NCBI RefSeq assembly: GCF_029714365.1
Contig: NZ_CP121660.1
Coordinates: 806,001 to 870,000 of the forward strand
Source of the DNA: Sinorhizobium terangae
GTDB taxonomy: Bacteria > Pseudomonadota > Alphaproteobacteria > Rhizobiales > Rhizobiaceae
Direction of reading: 5' to 3'
DNA: 64,000 nt
Shown here: piece after piece, positions 8,999 to 17,913 of the stretch
Layout: the number at the start of each line of letters is the position of its first letter
Position numbering within the stretch: position 1 is the stretch's first letter
Translations under genes and position numbers: made by a program
The notes under the pieces: generated by a model
Database searches by the model: none
What the model was told of the DNA's origin: nothing
Seen by the model: the letters and a program-made list of their open reading frames with translations, nothing else

Positions 8999-9934
8999 TG
9001 GGCCATCTCATTGTGTTGTTGAGAGGCCTCGTAGCATGGCGGTCGTGCCGAAGACATCACATTATCGGTGAATAGTAGAATTGAATGCAAACCGGCTGTT
9101 CTCGACTGGATTTCTCGTTCCTCTCGGATTTGCGAGGGGAAGCTGCAGCCGACGAACATTGCCTTCGGTTTCCCTGTCTCCGCCGGCATGCCGGCATCAT
9201 GGCCAGCGGATTGTCAGTCGAGGCGAAGGCGCCGAGCATCGGCCCACTCATTTTCACCATGCCGGCTTCGGTGTGACGCCAGCTCGAAGTGCGAAGGGCG
9301 AAAGCGATGAAGTTCAGCATGGTTCGTCGTCCGGGAAGCACGTCTTGTTATCGGCGATTGGACTTCAGCCGACAAATCGAACGATGCGCTGTTTGGAAAC
9401 CAATGCGCCAACCCGTCCCGCTAGGCCACGCTTTTTCACTGACTCTATACCGAGGCTGTTGCGCAGCCGCGGACGCGCGTGCCGATGAGATGACCCGCGG
9501 CAGCGGCGCCTGATCGCGCTAGTAGCTGCCAGGGTCCCGTCCAGCAAAAGGGGAGTTCAAGGTTCGGTCGCATGAAGTGACCGTGCTATTGGTATCGAAA
9601 CCCTCTGCCTTGTTGGAGGGGACGAAGTCGGCCGGAATTGCTGGCGTTGATGTCCGCGCGGTCCGAGCAGGGCTTTTCGCGGTACGATCGACCGTGGAGC
9701 GCTAGTCGAGAACGATGATGGTGCCGGCCTTAATCACACGCAGCCGCGCGTCCCGGCACGCATTGGCGAGTCTCGCTTACGATTGCGAGCCTCTGACAAA
9801 CACGCTCCGCGGACCCACTCCCTGCAAGACCGTGATTTCAAGGGTTGCCGCGGCGCTGAAGTCAGTCAGGGACGCTGGATCAGCGTGATAGGGAGGTACG
9901 AGCGCCAGCGTCTGCCAGGCGCTCGGAGAATGTA
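8999..9934. other. Long intergenic stretch with possible gene remnants
   Basis: About 936 bases without an intact gene. On the minus strand from about 9943 to 9702 one frame reads like a decayed coding sequence (SAWQTLALVPPYHADPAS, then SVFVRG, then ANACRDARLRVIKAGTII) with an in-frame TAA at 9777-9779 and a TAG at 9702-9704. I cannot name the family. The rest shows no motif or repeat that I can support. Confidence 0.35.
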
Positions 9935-10135
9935 TTAGAGCACGCGGACATTTTCTGCCTTGGATTTCCCGGTCTTGCGATCCTGACCCAAGTCGTAGCT
10001 GACGCGCTGTCCGTCGCTCAGAGTGCCACCCTGCACTGCGGAAATATGGACGAAAACGTCGCTTCCACCATTCTCGGGCGTGATGAAGCCGAACCCCTTC
10101 TCGTTGTTGAAGAATTTGACTGTGCCGTTCGCCAT
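9935..10135 (-). CDS. CspA-family cold-shock protein
   Basis: 66 residues, the usual size of a CspA single-stranded nucleic-acid chaperone. RNP1-like KGFGFITP (13-20) and RNP2-like VFVHIS (27-32) are both present after the [10 protein letters not shown] start. The true start is the ATG at 10135, preceded by GGAG about 9 nt upstream, although the frame stays open for another 400 bases upstream without a plausible start. It stands alone in a region of decayed genes. Which of the several rhizobial Csp paralogues it is cannot be told. Confidence 0.93.
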   Translation of the reverse strand: MANGTVKFFNNEKGFGFITPENGGSDVFVHISAVQGGTLSDGQRVSYDLGQDRKTGKSKAENVRVL

Positions 10136-10234
10136 GATTTGATCTCCAGAATTCAGCGATGAACGATGGGCCGAAAACCTATAGGCGCGAGGCGGTGGCC
10201 GCAATGCCTCCGTTTGCTCTCGAGGGACACTTGA

Positions 10235-10447
10235 AAAGAGAATGTACCTTCCGTGCTCACGAAGGAGGTGACTTTCGAACCCGTCGACGGTGCTCTCAAC
10301 GACCGTATCGACGAGGCCTACCGTGCCAAATACGCCGCGAGTGCCTACCTCGCGCCGACGATCGGCGACCGCGCCCACGCGGCGACCGTGAAGATCGTTC
10401 CAAATGCAGAAGCGCAAACTTTCATATCCACCGGTTCTGCCCGGTAG
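10235..10447 (+). pseudogene. C-terminal remnant of a DUF2255-family protein
   Basis: The frame reads [36 protein letters not shown] and [12 protein letters not shown], which matches the last half of DUF2255 proteins. The N-terminal half is missing: an in-frame TGA at 10232-10234 lies just upstream and no start with a ribosome site is visible. Intact members are about twice as long. I read it as a truncated remnant diverging from the cold-shock gene, though a short ORF from the GTG at 10253 could still be made. Confidence 0.6.
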
Positions 10448-10581
10448 TGGACCCGATCGCTTGAGACGCTCGGCGATCGGGGTGCGCTGGGAGCGCCTCA
10501 TCGGATACGTCAGATTTAAGGCTTGCGAAGGAGTTCCACACAAACCTTTGAATCCTTAAGACTCACAAGTCCTAACAGCCT

Positions 10582-11277
10582 CTAGGCCGCCGTCACTTCG
10601 AGCCCGCGCTGCACCGCCGGACGGGCGAGGCCCCGGTCGAGCCATGCCTGCACATGAAGAAAGCGGTCAAAGCCGACGAGCTCGCGCGCTTCGTAAAAGC
10701 CAATCAGGTTGCGCACCCAACCGAGCAGCGAAATATCGGCGATGCTGTAGTCAGCGCCCATCACCCAGTCGCGACCCGCAAGCCGTTCATCGAGGACTCC
10801 GAGCAGTCGCGCTGATTCTGTTGCGTAGCGGTCGCGCGGGCGCTTGTCCTCATAGGCCTTGCCGGCGAATTTGTTGAAGAAGCCGACCTGGCCGAACATC
10901 GGCCCGACTCCGCCCATCTGCCACATCACCCACTGGATCGTTTCGTAGCGGGTGTTCGGATCGGCCGAGATGAATTGTCCCGTCTTGTCGGCAAGATAGA
11001 GGAGGATCGCGCCCGATTCGAACAGCGCGAGCGGCGTGCCGACCGGTCCGTCGGGGTCGTAGATCGCGGGAATCTTGCCGTTGGGGTTGAGGGCGAGAAA
11101 GGCCGGGTCGTGGCTTTCGTTCGCCATGATGTCGATCCGGTGCGGCTCGTAGGCGAGGCCCGTTTCCTCGAGCATGATGCCGACCTTCACCCCATTGGGC
11201 GTCGGGGCGGAAAAGAGTTGCAGCCGATCAGGGTACTGCGCCGGCCAGCGCGTGAAAATTGGATGATTGAGTGTCAC
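10582..11277 (-). CDS. Glutathione S-transferase of the YghU/YfcG disulfide-reductase type
   Basis: 231 residues. The N-terminal thioredoxin-fold domain starts RLQLFSAPTPNGVKVGIML, with TPNG taking the place of a catalytic Tyr/Ser, as in the Nu-class YghU/YfcG enzymes that reduce disulfides or hydroperoxides with glutathione. LNPNGKIPAI and FESGAILLYLADK complete the GSH site; the helical domain contains WVMWQMGGVGPMFGQ and YSIADISLLGW. The GTG start at 11277 follows AGGAGGA at an ideal distance. It lies downstream of the AhpD-like and nitroreductase genes but is separated by a terminator. Role: probably oxidative or electrophile defence. Confidence 0.88.
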   Translation of the reverse strand: MTLNHPIFTRWPAQYPDRLQLFSAPTPNGVKVGIMLEETGLAYEPHRIDIMANESHDPAFLALNPNGKIPAIYDPDGPVGTPLALFESGAILLYLADKTGQFISADPNTRYETIQWVMWQMGGVGPMFGQVGFFNKFAGKAYEDKRPRDRYATESARLLGVLDERLAGRDWVMGADYSIADISLLGWVRNLIGFYEARELVGFDRFLHVQAWLDRGLARPAVQRGLEVTAA

Positions 11278-11309
11278 TTTATTCCTCCTATACTTTTCGG
11301 CTCATATGA

Positions 11310-11358
11310 AAAGCCCGGACGCGTTTCCAAGATTCTTTCCTGGGTGCATCCGGGCTTT
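11310..11358 (-). terminator. Terminator between the AhpD-like and GST genes
   Basis: TCCGGGCTTT (11349-11358) and AAAGCCCGGA (11310-11319) form perfect 10-bp arms around a 29-nt loop. Read on the minus strand the stem ends in a T run, so it fits a rho-independent terminator for the upstream AhpD-like/nitroreductase transcript. Confidence 0.6.
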
Positions 11359-11426
11359 GGCGTTACGCCTGCATCAGATGACACCTCCCAGCAGCCTCGG
11401 AGATGACCGATGCGAGCGGATCGAGT

Positions 11427-11972
11427 TCAGATCGAGCCGGCCGGCGTAACGGCGGGAAAGTCCTTCTCGGGATCGAACACATTGTTGAAAAAGTTCGTCA
11501 GGGAGTACATGGCCACCAGCGCGACAATCTCCATGACATTCGCATCCGCATAGCCGGCATCGCGGACCGCTTTCAGATCGGCGTCAGTGACGTTGCCGCG
11601 GGCCTCGATGACTCTGCGCGCAAACTGGACGGCGGCGTCCCGCTTCGGATCGCTGGCATGGCCCTTCCGAGCGAGAATGATTTCACCGGCCGGCAGCTTG
11701 GCCATGTGCTCGGCCGTAAAGCTGTGAACCGTCAGGCAGTAGTTGCACCCATTCACTTCGGAGACAGCGAGGCCGATGCTGTCACGCGTCTTCACGTCGA
11801 GCGCCTTGCTCAAGGAGCCCAGCAGGGCGGCCCATGCGTTGAACGCGATCGGGCTCTGCGCGAAGGTCGCCATCATGTTTGGGGTGAACCCGATGTTCTT
11901 GGTGAACGCATCGAGGGTCGGTTTCGATTCGGCCGGCACCTGGTCCGGTGTTAAGGCTACAGCTCTCGCCAT
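11427..11972 (-). CDS. AhpD-like carboxymuconolactone decarboxylase-family peroxidase-related protein
   Basis: 181 residues of the CMD/AhpD fold. The motif EVNGCNYCLTVH carries the E...CxxC...H arrangement of the redox-active AhpD class rather than the decarboxylase class, so a thiol peroxidase-related role is more likely than 4-carboxymuconolactone decarboxylation. I place the start at the ATG at 11972 (MARAVALTPDQVP), with GGAG about 7 nt upstream; the open frame extends further 5' but into the end of the nitroreductase gene. It follows that gene by 34 nt and is probably cotranscribed with it. Confidence 0.85.
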   Translation of the reverse strand: MARAVALTPDQVPAESKPTLDAFTKNIGFTPNMMATFAQSPIAFNAWAALLGSLSKALDVKTRDSIGLAVSEVNGCNYCLTVHSFTAEHMAKLPAGEIILARKGHASDPKRDAAVQFARRVIEARGNVTDADLKAVRDAGYADANVMEIVALVAMYSLTNFFNNVFDPEKDFPAVTPAGSI

Positions 11973-12006
11973 TGTAATCTCCATAGGTTGTTGAATTGAA
12001 AAAGGG

Positions 12007-12624
12007 TTATGCGAAGTCCAGTACATCGGCCACCGGCAGGCGCGGCTTCTGCGGCCAGTTCCCGGCGCGCTCGAGCCCTACGGTCAACAGCATGACCGGC
12101 ACTTCGTCCTCGGCCAGGCCGAACTCGCGGTGCACCGCAACGTCGTCGAAACCGATCATCGGCGTCGAACCCAGGCCCAGCGAGCGAGCCGCGTAGATTA
12201 TCGCCGCGGCGCCAAAGGTGGCGGAGCGTACCGCCTCGTCGCGCTGGCGCTGCGGCTGCTCGAAATACAGACCGCGCGCGGGAAGTTCCCAATCCGGCAC
12301 CAAGTGTGCCGGCATGATGCCTGCTTCCACCACCGGTGCCAGGCGCTGTGGTATCGTACTGGAATCGGCCAGCTGGCCGACGATGATGAAGGTAACGGCC
12401 GCATCGCTGATCGCTGGCTGATTCCAGGCGATCGGCAGCAGCCGAGCCTTGGCCTCAGGCGTGCGTACCGCGATAAAGCGCCAGTTCTGCAAGTGGAAGG
12501 ATGTCGGCGCTGAAGTGCCGATTCGCACCAGTTCGCGGATTTGGTCGTCATTCAGGGTGGCAGCGGGGTCGTAGTACTTGGCGGCGCTGCGGCTCAAAAT
12601 GGTTTCGATTACAGGGTTGATCAT
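12007..12624 (-). CDS. Nitroreductase-family FMN oxidoreductase
   Basis: 205 residues with the nitroreductase fold. The N-terminus reads ILSRSAAKYYDPAATL, then APTSFHLQNWRFIAV supplies part of the FMN site, and the C-terminal half has AARSLGLGSTPMIGFD. Such enzymes use NAD(P)H to reduce nitroaromatics, quinones or enones. The ATG at 12624 has GAGGACGAG upstream. It forms an apparent operon with the AhpD-like gene and lies 182 nt downstream of an AraC regulator on the same strand, which may control it. The natural substrate is unknown. Confidence 0.85.
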   Translation of the reverse strand: MINPVIETILSRSAAKYYDPAATLNDDQIRELVRIGTSAPTSFHLQNWRFIAVRTPEAKARLLPIAWNQPAISDAAVTFIIVGQLADSSTIPQRLAPVVEAGIMPAHLVPDWELPARGLYFEQPQRQRDEAVRSATFGAAAIIYAARSLGLGSTPMIGFDDVAVHREFGLAEDEVPVMLLTVGLERAGNWPQKPRLPVADVLDFA

Positions 12625-12806
12625 GGCTCGTCCTCATCAGGTGGTTACGAGCCTCAAATTAGAATCAGCAGATGCTATTTTCGAGACTAGATAAGCTCAA
12701 TAAAGTGCTCGAAAGGATCAATTTGCCGCGTTCTCGTGAAGCAGTGGCTACCGCGATACAACGATGCCTAACCCCCTCATTCAGACCGCACCGAAGCGAA
12801 GCGCGT

Positions 12807-13763
12807 CTACTCGCCCTGGTGTGCCAGTCGGCGCCAATCCCCCGGCGTCATCCCCATCCGTTCGGTGAACACACGCCGGAATGCCGATAGGGATTGATAC
12901 CCGACCGACTCGGCCACGGCCTCGGTGGTCATCGCCGGCTTCTTTAGCTCGTTGGCGGCCATGCTCATCCGGATGTCCGTCAATAGGTCGGCGGCCGAGC
13001 GTCCCAGCTTGTCCTGAAAGTGCCGCATGAAGGTGGCGCGTGACATGCTGCACAAGTCGGCCAGATCGGTCAGCTTCCAGGGCCGCGTCGGATCGGCGAA
13101 CAAAGCTGAAATGGCCGGGGCCAGTCGTGGATGGCCGGCCAGTGCCAACAGGCCTGCTGGGGCTTGCTCGGATTCGCTTGCAGCGCGCAGTACCAGTGTG
13201 AACAGGGCCGAAGAAAGCGCGTTGAGAATGGCGCGTCCTCCCGCTTTGTCGCCAGCGGACTCCATCCGCATCAGTCCTACGAGACTGGCCAGATGGTTCG
13301 AAGCGGACCCAATACCCTCCTCACCATGGCTGTCCATGGCCCGTACTACCAGATTCGTGGGTAGGTAATTGCGGATCAGCCGATCATGAGGCGGCCCGAT
13401 GAAAAAACGCCCACACAGCAGATCTAGATGCTCGCCCTGTCCATCATTCTCGCTGAGCGTCCATCCGGCGGAGCCCCGGCGTTGGTAGGTACGGCCCGGC
13501 GCTTGGCCGCTGCCATCGTGCAGCACGTGCGCCGACCCGTGAGGCAACAGCACGATATCTCCGCCCACCAGCTCCTTGGCCGTCTCCGTCTCTGGATTCT
13601 CGATAATGGCTCGGCCCGTGAGCACGACGTGGTAGGGAATCTCGTGCGCCGCCGACCGGGGCCAGGCCACACGCCATGGCGCACCGTAGGCGCAGCGGAC
13701 CTCCAGCTGGCCGGTGATGGTGATCATTTGCAGTAGATGGCTTAGCCAGTCGACTTGGGACAT
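12807..13763 (-). CDS. AraC-family regulator with N-terminal cupin domain
   Basis: 318 residues from the ATG at 13763 (MSQVDWLSHLLQM), which has GAGG 7 nt upstream; the frame is open further upstream without a plausible start. Residues about 1-180 are a cupin-type AraC ligand domain (GDIVLLPHGSAHVLHD). The C-terminal 100 residues contain the two HTH motifs (WKLTDLADLCSMSRATFMRHF and TEAVAESVGYQSLSAFRRVF). AraC regulators of this layout often sit beside oxidoreductase genes, so control of the nitroreductase/AhpD pair downstream is plausible but unproven. Confidence 0.88.
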   Translation of the reverse strand: MSQVDWLSHLLQMITITGQLEVRCAYGAPWRVAWPRSAAHEIPYHVVLTGRAIIENPETETAKELVGGDIVLLPHGSAHVLHDGSGQAPGRTYQRRGSAGWTLSENDGQGEHLDLLCGRFFIGPPHDRLIRNYLPTNLVVRAMDSHGEEGIGSASNHLASLVGLMRMESAGDKAGGRAILNALSSALFTLVLRAASESEQAPAGLLALAGHPRLAPAISALFADPTRPWKLTDLADLCSMSRATFMRHFQDKLGRSAADLLTDIRMSMAANELKKPAMTTEAVAESVGYQSLSAFRRVFTERMGMTPGDWRRLAHQGE

Positions 13764-14107
13764 AGGACCTCGGGGACTTGAAACGCTCAAGCATCTTATC
13801 GTAGTTGCGCACCGGTTGTACTTGTCGGCCACACTCCAAAACCCGCCGCGCGACCTCTTTTTGCGTGGTCTTGTTCTCGAAAATCCACGGGTCACAGAGC
13901 TAAGCGTGCGTCCCGACCAGGTCGTCTGCCACGTGCTGAACAGCAAGGTCTCCACACGCGCTCCTTGTTCACCAAGGCAGCGAATTCGGAACCGACTGCA
14001 GTCGCCAATGACCCCATTCAAAGAATGAATTTGAGATTTATCAAGTCGTCAAAAAGATTGGAGCGAACCTAAACTGCTGACGAAGCGAAGATAAGCGAAA
14101 GACTGTT
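13764..14107. other. Divergent intergenic region between araC-type gene and mocE-like gene
   Basis: 344 bases between a minus-strand AraC gene and the plus-strand ferredoxin gene. It should contain promoters for both. It includes AT-richer sequence close to 14030-14060, but I find no convincing operator palindrome and no gene. Confidence 0.4.
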
Positions 14108-14446
14108 ATGAGTGAGGAGAATACCAGCGTAACCGCCGCTGAGTGGGTCATGGCGGTAGAGGCGAGCGCGTTGGCATCGGAGGATGCAATGCGGTTTACC
14201 CACAAGGGAAGATGCATCGCCGTCTATAACCTGTCCGGCGAGTTCTATGCGACTTCCGGAATTTGCACGCACGAGCATGCCTTCATGTCCGAAGGATACA
14301 TCGATGGCGAAACCGTCGAGTGTCCCCTGCATCAGGGGCTGTTCAACATTCGCACGGGTGCCGCGCTTTCGCCACCCGTCACCAAGAACCTGAAAACCTT
14401 CAAGACTAAGATTGAGAACGGTCAGGTCTATGTGTTGGTCGACTAG
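14108..14446 (+). CDS. mocE: MocE-like Rieske [2Fe-2S] ferredoxin
   Basis: 112 residues, a stand-alone Rieske ferredoxin. The cluster ligands are visible as CTH (Cys53, His55) and CPLH (Cys72, His75), followed by GLFNIRTG and the family ending PVTKNLKTFKTKIENGQVYV. This matches the MocE family, the electron carrier between MocF reductase and MocD oxygenase in rhizopine catabolism. It opens a colinear row of genes running to 26383 that also contains MocD- and MocF-like genes 7 kb downstream. Its ribosome site is weak. I infer that it feeds electrons to the oxygenase at 21250; the substrate need not be rhizopine. Confidence 0.82.
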   Translation: MSEENTSVTAAEWVMAVEASALASEDAMRFTHKGRCIAVYNLSGEFYATSGICTHEHAFMSEGYIDGETVECPLHQGLFNIRTGAALSPPVTKNLKTFKTKIENGQVYVLVD

Positions 14447-14500
14447 ATGACACGTTGGGGGAGTTCGGTTCGTGCCCGGAGGAAATGGCGCGACCGAATA

Positions 14501-14514
14501 GGACAATCTTGTCC
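14501..14514. promoter_or_regulatory. Small palindrome before the sugar-binding-protein gene
   Basis: GGACAA-TC-TTGTCC is a perfect inverted repeat with 6-bp arms in the 85-nt gap between the ferredoxin and the binding-protein gene, just upstream of the GGGAGGAAAT ribosome site. It could be an operator or an mRNA hairpin that sets the level of the binding protein. Confidence 0.35.
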
Positions 14515-14531
14515 AATCATGGGAGGAAATA

Positions 14532-15827
14532 ATGCTGAAATTCACGAGGCGCGCCGCCATCGGTGGCGTGATGAGCGTCGCTGTCTTCGCGGCAACCCAG
14601 GGCTGTCTGACCGCCCAGGCCCACGCGGAGGGCGTCCACGACGTGCTGAATGGCCTGATCGCGTCCTATTCCGAGCACGCCAAGGAAGGAATGAGCAACA
14701 AGAGCGTCAGTGAACTCTTTGAAAAAGATGGTTTCCGCGATTATCTCGACGCCTATCCGGTGGGCGGGCTCGCCGATGGCTTCGTCTGGAAGCCAGGCAT
14801 GGGGGCCACCTTCACCGGCCCCTACAGCAAGCTCGAGATCAAGGCGCCCTTCACCGACTACATTCCGCTTCCCGAGGGACCGGTACTCGATCCCAAAAAG
14901 ACCTACAAGATCGGCTTCGTCTTCCATGGGTTCAACCATCCCTGGCTGATCAGCCTTGCCGATACCGCCGCATGGGAGGCCGCCCGCCATCCGAATGTGG
15001 AGATCGAGGTGATCGACGCCGAATTCGACGACAACAAGATGGGCCAGGTCATCGATACCTGGGTTGCCAAGAAATATGATGGAATTGTGCTCTGGCCGTC
15101 GCGTGAAGCGCCGATGGGGCCGCCGGTCGACCGTGCCATCGACGCCGGCATTCCGGTCGTCAGCGTCGACCGCCGGACCTCGTCGGAAAAGATCAGTTCC
15201 GAAGTTCTCGGCAACTTCTACGCCAATGGCCTGCAGGAGGGCCTCTATCTCAAAGAGGTACTGAAGGCCGGCAACATCGTCCTCAACCGCAAGGATCTCG
15301 GCAGCACGGCGGACTCGATCCGGACGGGTGCCTTCCTTGAGGTGATCGGCAATGTCGACGGTTTCAGCATCCAGGGCAACTACCATACCAACAGTCAGCG
15401 AACGCTGGCATTCCAGTCGACTGCGGATGCCTTGCAGGCCTTCAACGACATTTCCGTCAGTTTCAATACGGGCGGCGAGGAGGCAATGGGTGCTCTCGAC
15501 GCGATCCGCGAGGCAAAACGGCTGAATTCCGCGCCCGACGGGAAGAAGATCATCATCCTCGCCAACGACGACGCGAAGGAAGTTCTGAAGGAGATCGCCG
15601 ACGGCAACATCGACATGGTCTCGCCCTACACGCCGCTGATCGGCGATATCGGCATCCGCGCCGTCATCAAGCACATCGGCGCGAAGGAGGGTCTCAATGA
15701 GGCTCCGCCCAAGCTGATCATGACACCCAATCTGCCGATGATCACCAAGACCAAGATGGTCATCGAAGGGGTGGAGACGATGACCCCGGACGAATGGCCC
15801 TATGCCTACGGACCCGCCGTCAACTGA
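14532..15827 (+). CDS. Periplasmic sugar-binding protein of a CUT2-type ABC importer
   Basis: 431 residues with a twin-arginine-like or Sec signal at the N-terminus (MLKFTRRAAIGG, hydrophobic stretch, AHA before EGV). The mature part is a type I periplasmic binding protein of the RbsB/LacI class: YKIGFVFHGFNHPWLISLADTA is the first strand-helix unit, and WVAKKYDGIVLWPSREAPMGPPVDRAIDAG is the family core. It is about 100 residues longer than usual RbsB-type proteins because of an extension before the first domain. A strong GGGAGGAAAT site precedes the ATG. It begins the transporter row of two permeases and an ATPase. The ligand is unknown; context points to a methylated sugar or cyclitol. Confidence 0.87.
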   Translation: MLKFTRRAAIGGVMSVAVFAATQGCLTAQAHAEGVHDVLNGLIASYSEHAKEGMSNKSVSELFEKDGFRDYLDAYPVGGLADGFVWKPGMGATFTGPYSKLEIKAPFTDYIPLPEGPVLDPKKTYKIGFVFHGFNHPWLISLADTAAWEAARHPNVEIEVIDAEFDDNKMGQVIDTWVAKKYDGIVLWPSREAPMGPPVDRAIDAGIPVVSVDRRTSSEKISSEVLGNFYANGLQEGLYLKEVLKAGNIVLNRKDLGSTADSIRTGAFLEVIGNVDGFSIQGNYHTNSQRTLAFQSTADALQAFNDISVSFNTGGEEAMGALDAIREAKRLNSAPDGKKIIILANDDAKEVLKEIADGNIDMVSPYTPLIGDIGIRAVIKHIGAKEGLNEAPPKLIMTPNLPMITKTKMVIEGVETMTPDEWPYAYGPAVN

Positions 15828-15910
15828 TTGGTGATCTGTCTTCAAGACCGTGGCCCCGCAGCCTTCATCGGCTGCGGTGCGACCGCCAGACATTCCGACT
15901 GGATCGTTCA

Positions 15911-16900
15911 ATGACCATCATAGAAGAGAAGTCCTCCATCAATGCAGCTGGCGGGTGGGCGCAGATGCGTTTCCTGCCTGAGATCGGCGATCTCAGCCGC
16001 ATCGTCGTCCTTGGCGTGCTGGTCGTCGCAGGCCAGATCCTTTATCCCGGCTTCCTGTCACCGGAAAACCTGCGCGTGGTGCTCACTGCCGTTGCAGGAA
16101 TCGGGATTCTGGCTTTCGGGATGACGATGGTCGTCATAACCGGGGAAATCGATCTCTCGGTGGCCGGCGTCGCCGTGCTTTCCATCGTCATCGGCGGCTT
16201 GCTGCTGCCCACCGGGTCCCCCGCCTTGATCATTGGCGCCACACTGCTTTGCGGTCTCGGTCTTGGGCTCGTCAACGGGATCTTCGTAGCGAAGCTCGGT
16301 GTTTCATCCCTGATCTCGACGCTCGCGATGCTGGGGATCGCGAGCGCGCTCGCCAACATCTTCTCGGCGGGTCAGGCGACCTATCCGGAGAAGATCGCGG
16401 AATATATGTGGTTCGGGCGCGGGGCACTCCTCGGCATCCCGGTGCCGATTCTGCTTCTCGCTGTCATGGCGCTCGCCTGCGTTTTCATGACGAGAAATTC
16501 GACCTTCGGCCGCAAGCTCTACGCTACGGGTGGCAATGCCCGCGCCGCACTGCTGTCAGGCATCAGGATCGATCGCGTGAAGATCGTGGTCTTCGCATTC
16601 TGTGGCCTCTGTGCCGCGATCACCGGACTCATCGAGAGCGCAAGGCTCGGTTACATCAATCCTGCTGCCTTTCCCGGTCTTGAGCTCAAGGTTCTGGCCG
16701 TCACCGTCCTCGGCGGCGCGGCGCTTGCAGGCGGCACCGGCTCGGTGTTCGGGACGCTCGTCGCGACGCTCATCATCGGAGTCGTCAACAACCTGCTCAA
16801 CCAGATGGGTGTCAGTTTCTACATGCAACAGGTCGTCACCGCACTTGTGATCCTTGTCGTCGTCGTGCCCGGCATGCGCAATCGGAGGTTCGTGAAGTGA
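15911..16900 (+). CDS. CUT2 sugar ABC transporter permease 1
   Basis: About 330 residues of an RbsC-like permease with many hydrophobic segments. GMTMVVITGEIDLSVAGVAVLS is the diagnostic BPD_transp_2 motif, and the late VTVLGGAALAGGTGSVFGTLVATL motif is also present. The start is the ATG at 15911 (MTIIEEKSS); an open frame begins earlier but inside the binding-protein gene. It overlaps the second permease by 4 bp (GTGA), so translation is coupled and the two probably form a heterodimeric pore in the inner membrane. Confidence 0.92.
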   Translation: MTIIEEKSSINAAGGWAQMRFLPEIGDLSRIVVLGVLVVAGQILYPGFLSPENLRVVLTAVAGIGILAFGMTMVVITGEIDLSVAGVAVLSIVIGGLLLPTGSPALIIGATLLCGLGLGLVNGIFVAKLGVSSLISTLAMLGIASALANIFSAGQATYPEKIAEYMWFGRGALLGIPVPILLLAVMALACVFMTRNSTFGRKLYATGGNARAALLSGIRIDRVKIVVFAFCGLCAAITGLIESARLGYINPAAFPGLELKVLAVTVLGGAALAGGTGSVFGTLVATLIIGVVNNLLNQMGVSFYMQQVVTALVILVVVVPGMRNRRFVK

Positions 16901-17913
16901 TCATTGCCGAAACAACATCTGCGCCGGCCGTTCGGGCCTCCGGACCCGCGCAAATCATCAGAGAGCCGATGCTGTGGCTCGTCCTGTCGATCCTGGTCCT
17001 CGGGGCGCTGACGTCGCCGCATTATCTCTCGGCGCTCAACATCCAGAACCTGTTGCGCAACGCTGCCCTCGTCGGAATGCTGGCAACCGGAATGACCATC
17101 GTCCTGGTCACCGGCCGGATCGACCTGTCGGTCGCTGCGAACATGGTTTTCTCGGTGATCATCGCTGTCGTGGTTACATCCTGGATAGGTCGCGAGCTGG
17201 GATTGCGGTGGATCGTGAAGGGCAATACGTTCGCAGGATCGCCTCTGATCTTCGTCGTCATCTCGTTACTGACCGGCACTGCGATCGGCGCGCTCAACGG
17301 AATCGGCGTCGCCTATTTCAAGGTGGCGTCCTTCATCATGACCCTCGTATCGCTGACGGCGCTGCGCGGCCTGAGCTACCTCGCCACCAACGGCGCACCG
17401 TTCTATCTCAAGGGCGCGTTCTTCAATTGGCTGAGTGACCAGCTCTGGCTCGGCGTACCCGTCAGCTTCACGCTTCTCGTGGTCCTGGTCCTGTTCGCCG
17501 ATGCCTTCCTGTCTAGAACTGTGGCCGGGAATCGGCTGTTCGCGATCGGCGGCAACGAGACCGCGACGCTCTATTCCGGCATCAAGACGAACAGATACAT
17601 CGTGGCGTCCTTCGCGTTGAGCGGGCTGTTCGCGGCGGTGGCCGGGTTGGTTTTCACCGCGCGGCTGAAGTCGGTCGAGGCGGCGCTCGCGCAGGGCTAT
17701 GAGCTGACTGCGATTGCGATTGCAGTACTCGGAGGCGTGGCGCTCGCGGGCGGTACGGGATCACTTTGGCGCGTGTTGACTGCAGCCATAGGCTTTTCCG
17801 CGGGGCTCAACCTGCTGGCCATATGGGGCGTGCCGACGTGGTACCAGAACCTCGCAATCGGAGCAGTATTGGTCCTGGCGGTGAGCCTGACCCGCCTTAA
17901 CCACAAAAACTAA
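16897..17913 (+). CDS. CUT2 sugar ABC transporter permease 2
   Basis: 338 residues starting at a GTG that overlaps the stop of the first permease. The motifs GMTIVLVTGRIDLSVAANMVFS and IAVLGGVALAGGTGSLWRVL mirror those of its partner, which makes this the other half of the membrane pore. The stop codon runs directly into the palindromic repeat at 17913-18017, before the kinase gene. Confidence 0.92.
   Translation: MIIAETTSAPAVRASGPAQIIREPMLWLVLSILVLGALTSPHYLSALNIQNLLRNAALVGMLATGMTIVLVTGRIDLSVAANMVFSVIIAVVVTSWIGRELGLRWIVKGNTFAGSPLIFVVISLLTGTAIGALNGIGVAYFKVASFIMTLVSLTALRGLSYLATNGAPFYLKGAFFNWLSDQLWLGVPVSFTLLVVLVLFADAFLSRTVAGNRLFAIGGNETATLYSGIKTNRYIVASFALSGLFAAVAGLVFTARLKSVEAALAQGYELTAIAIAVLGGVALAGGTGSLWRVLTAAIGFSAGLNLLAIWGVPTWYQNLAIGAVLVLAVSLTRLNHKN

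Noticed and set aside
4902..10584. Genome-wide recoding of TAG as tyrosine
   Set aside because: TAG is used as a normal stop by several intact genes here (for example at 10582-10584, 8324-8326 and 14444-14446), so general recoding is excluded; only local decay or read-through remains possible.
14517..15911. Long minus-strand open frame opposite the sugar-binding protein
   Set aside because: Composition is that of a reverse-strand shadow, and the plus strand has a signal peptide, binding-protein motifs and a strong ribosome site.
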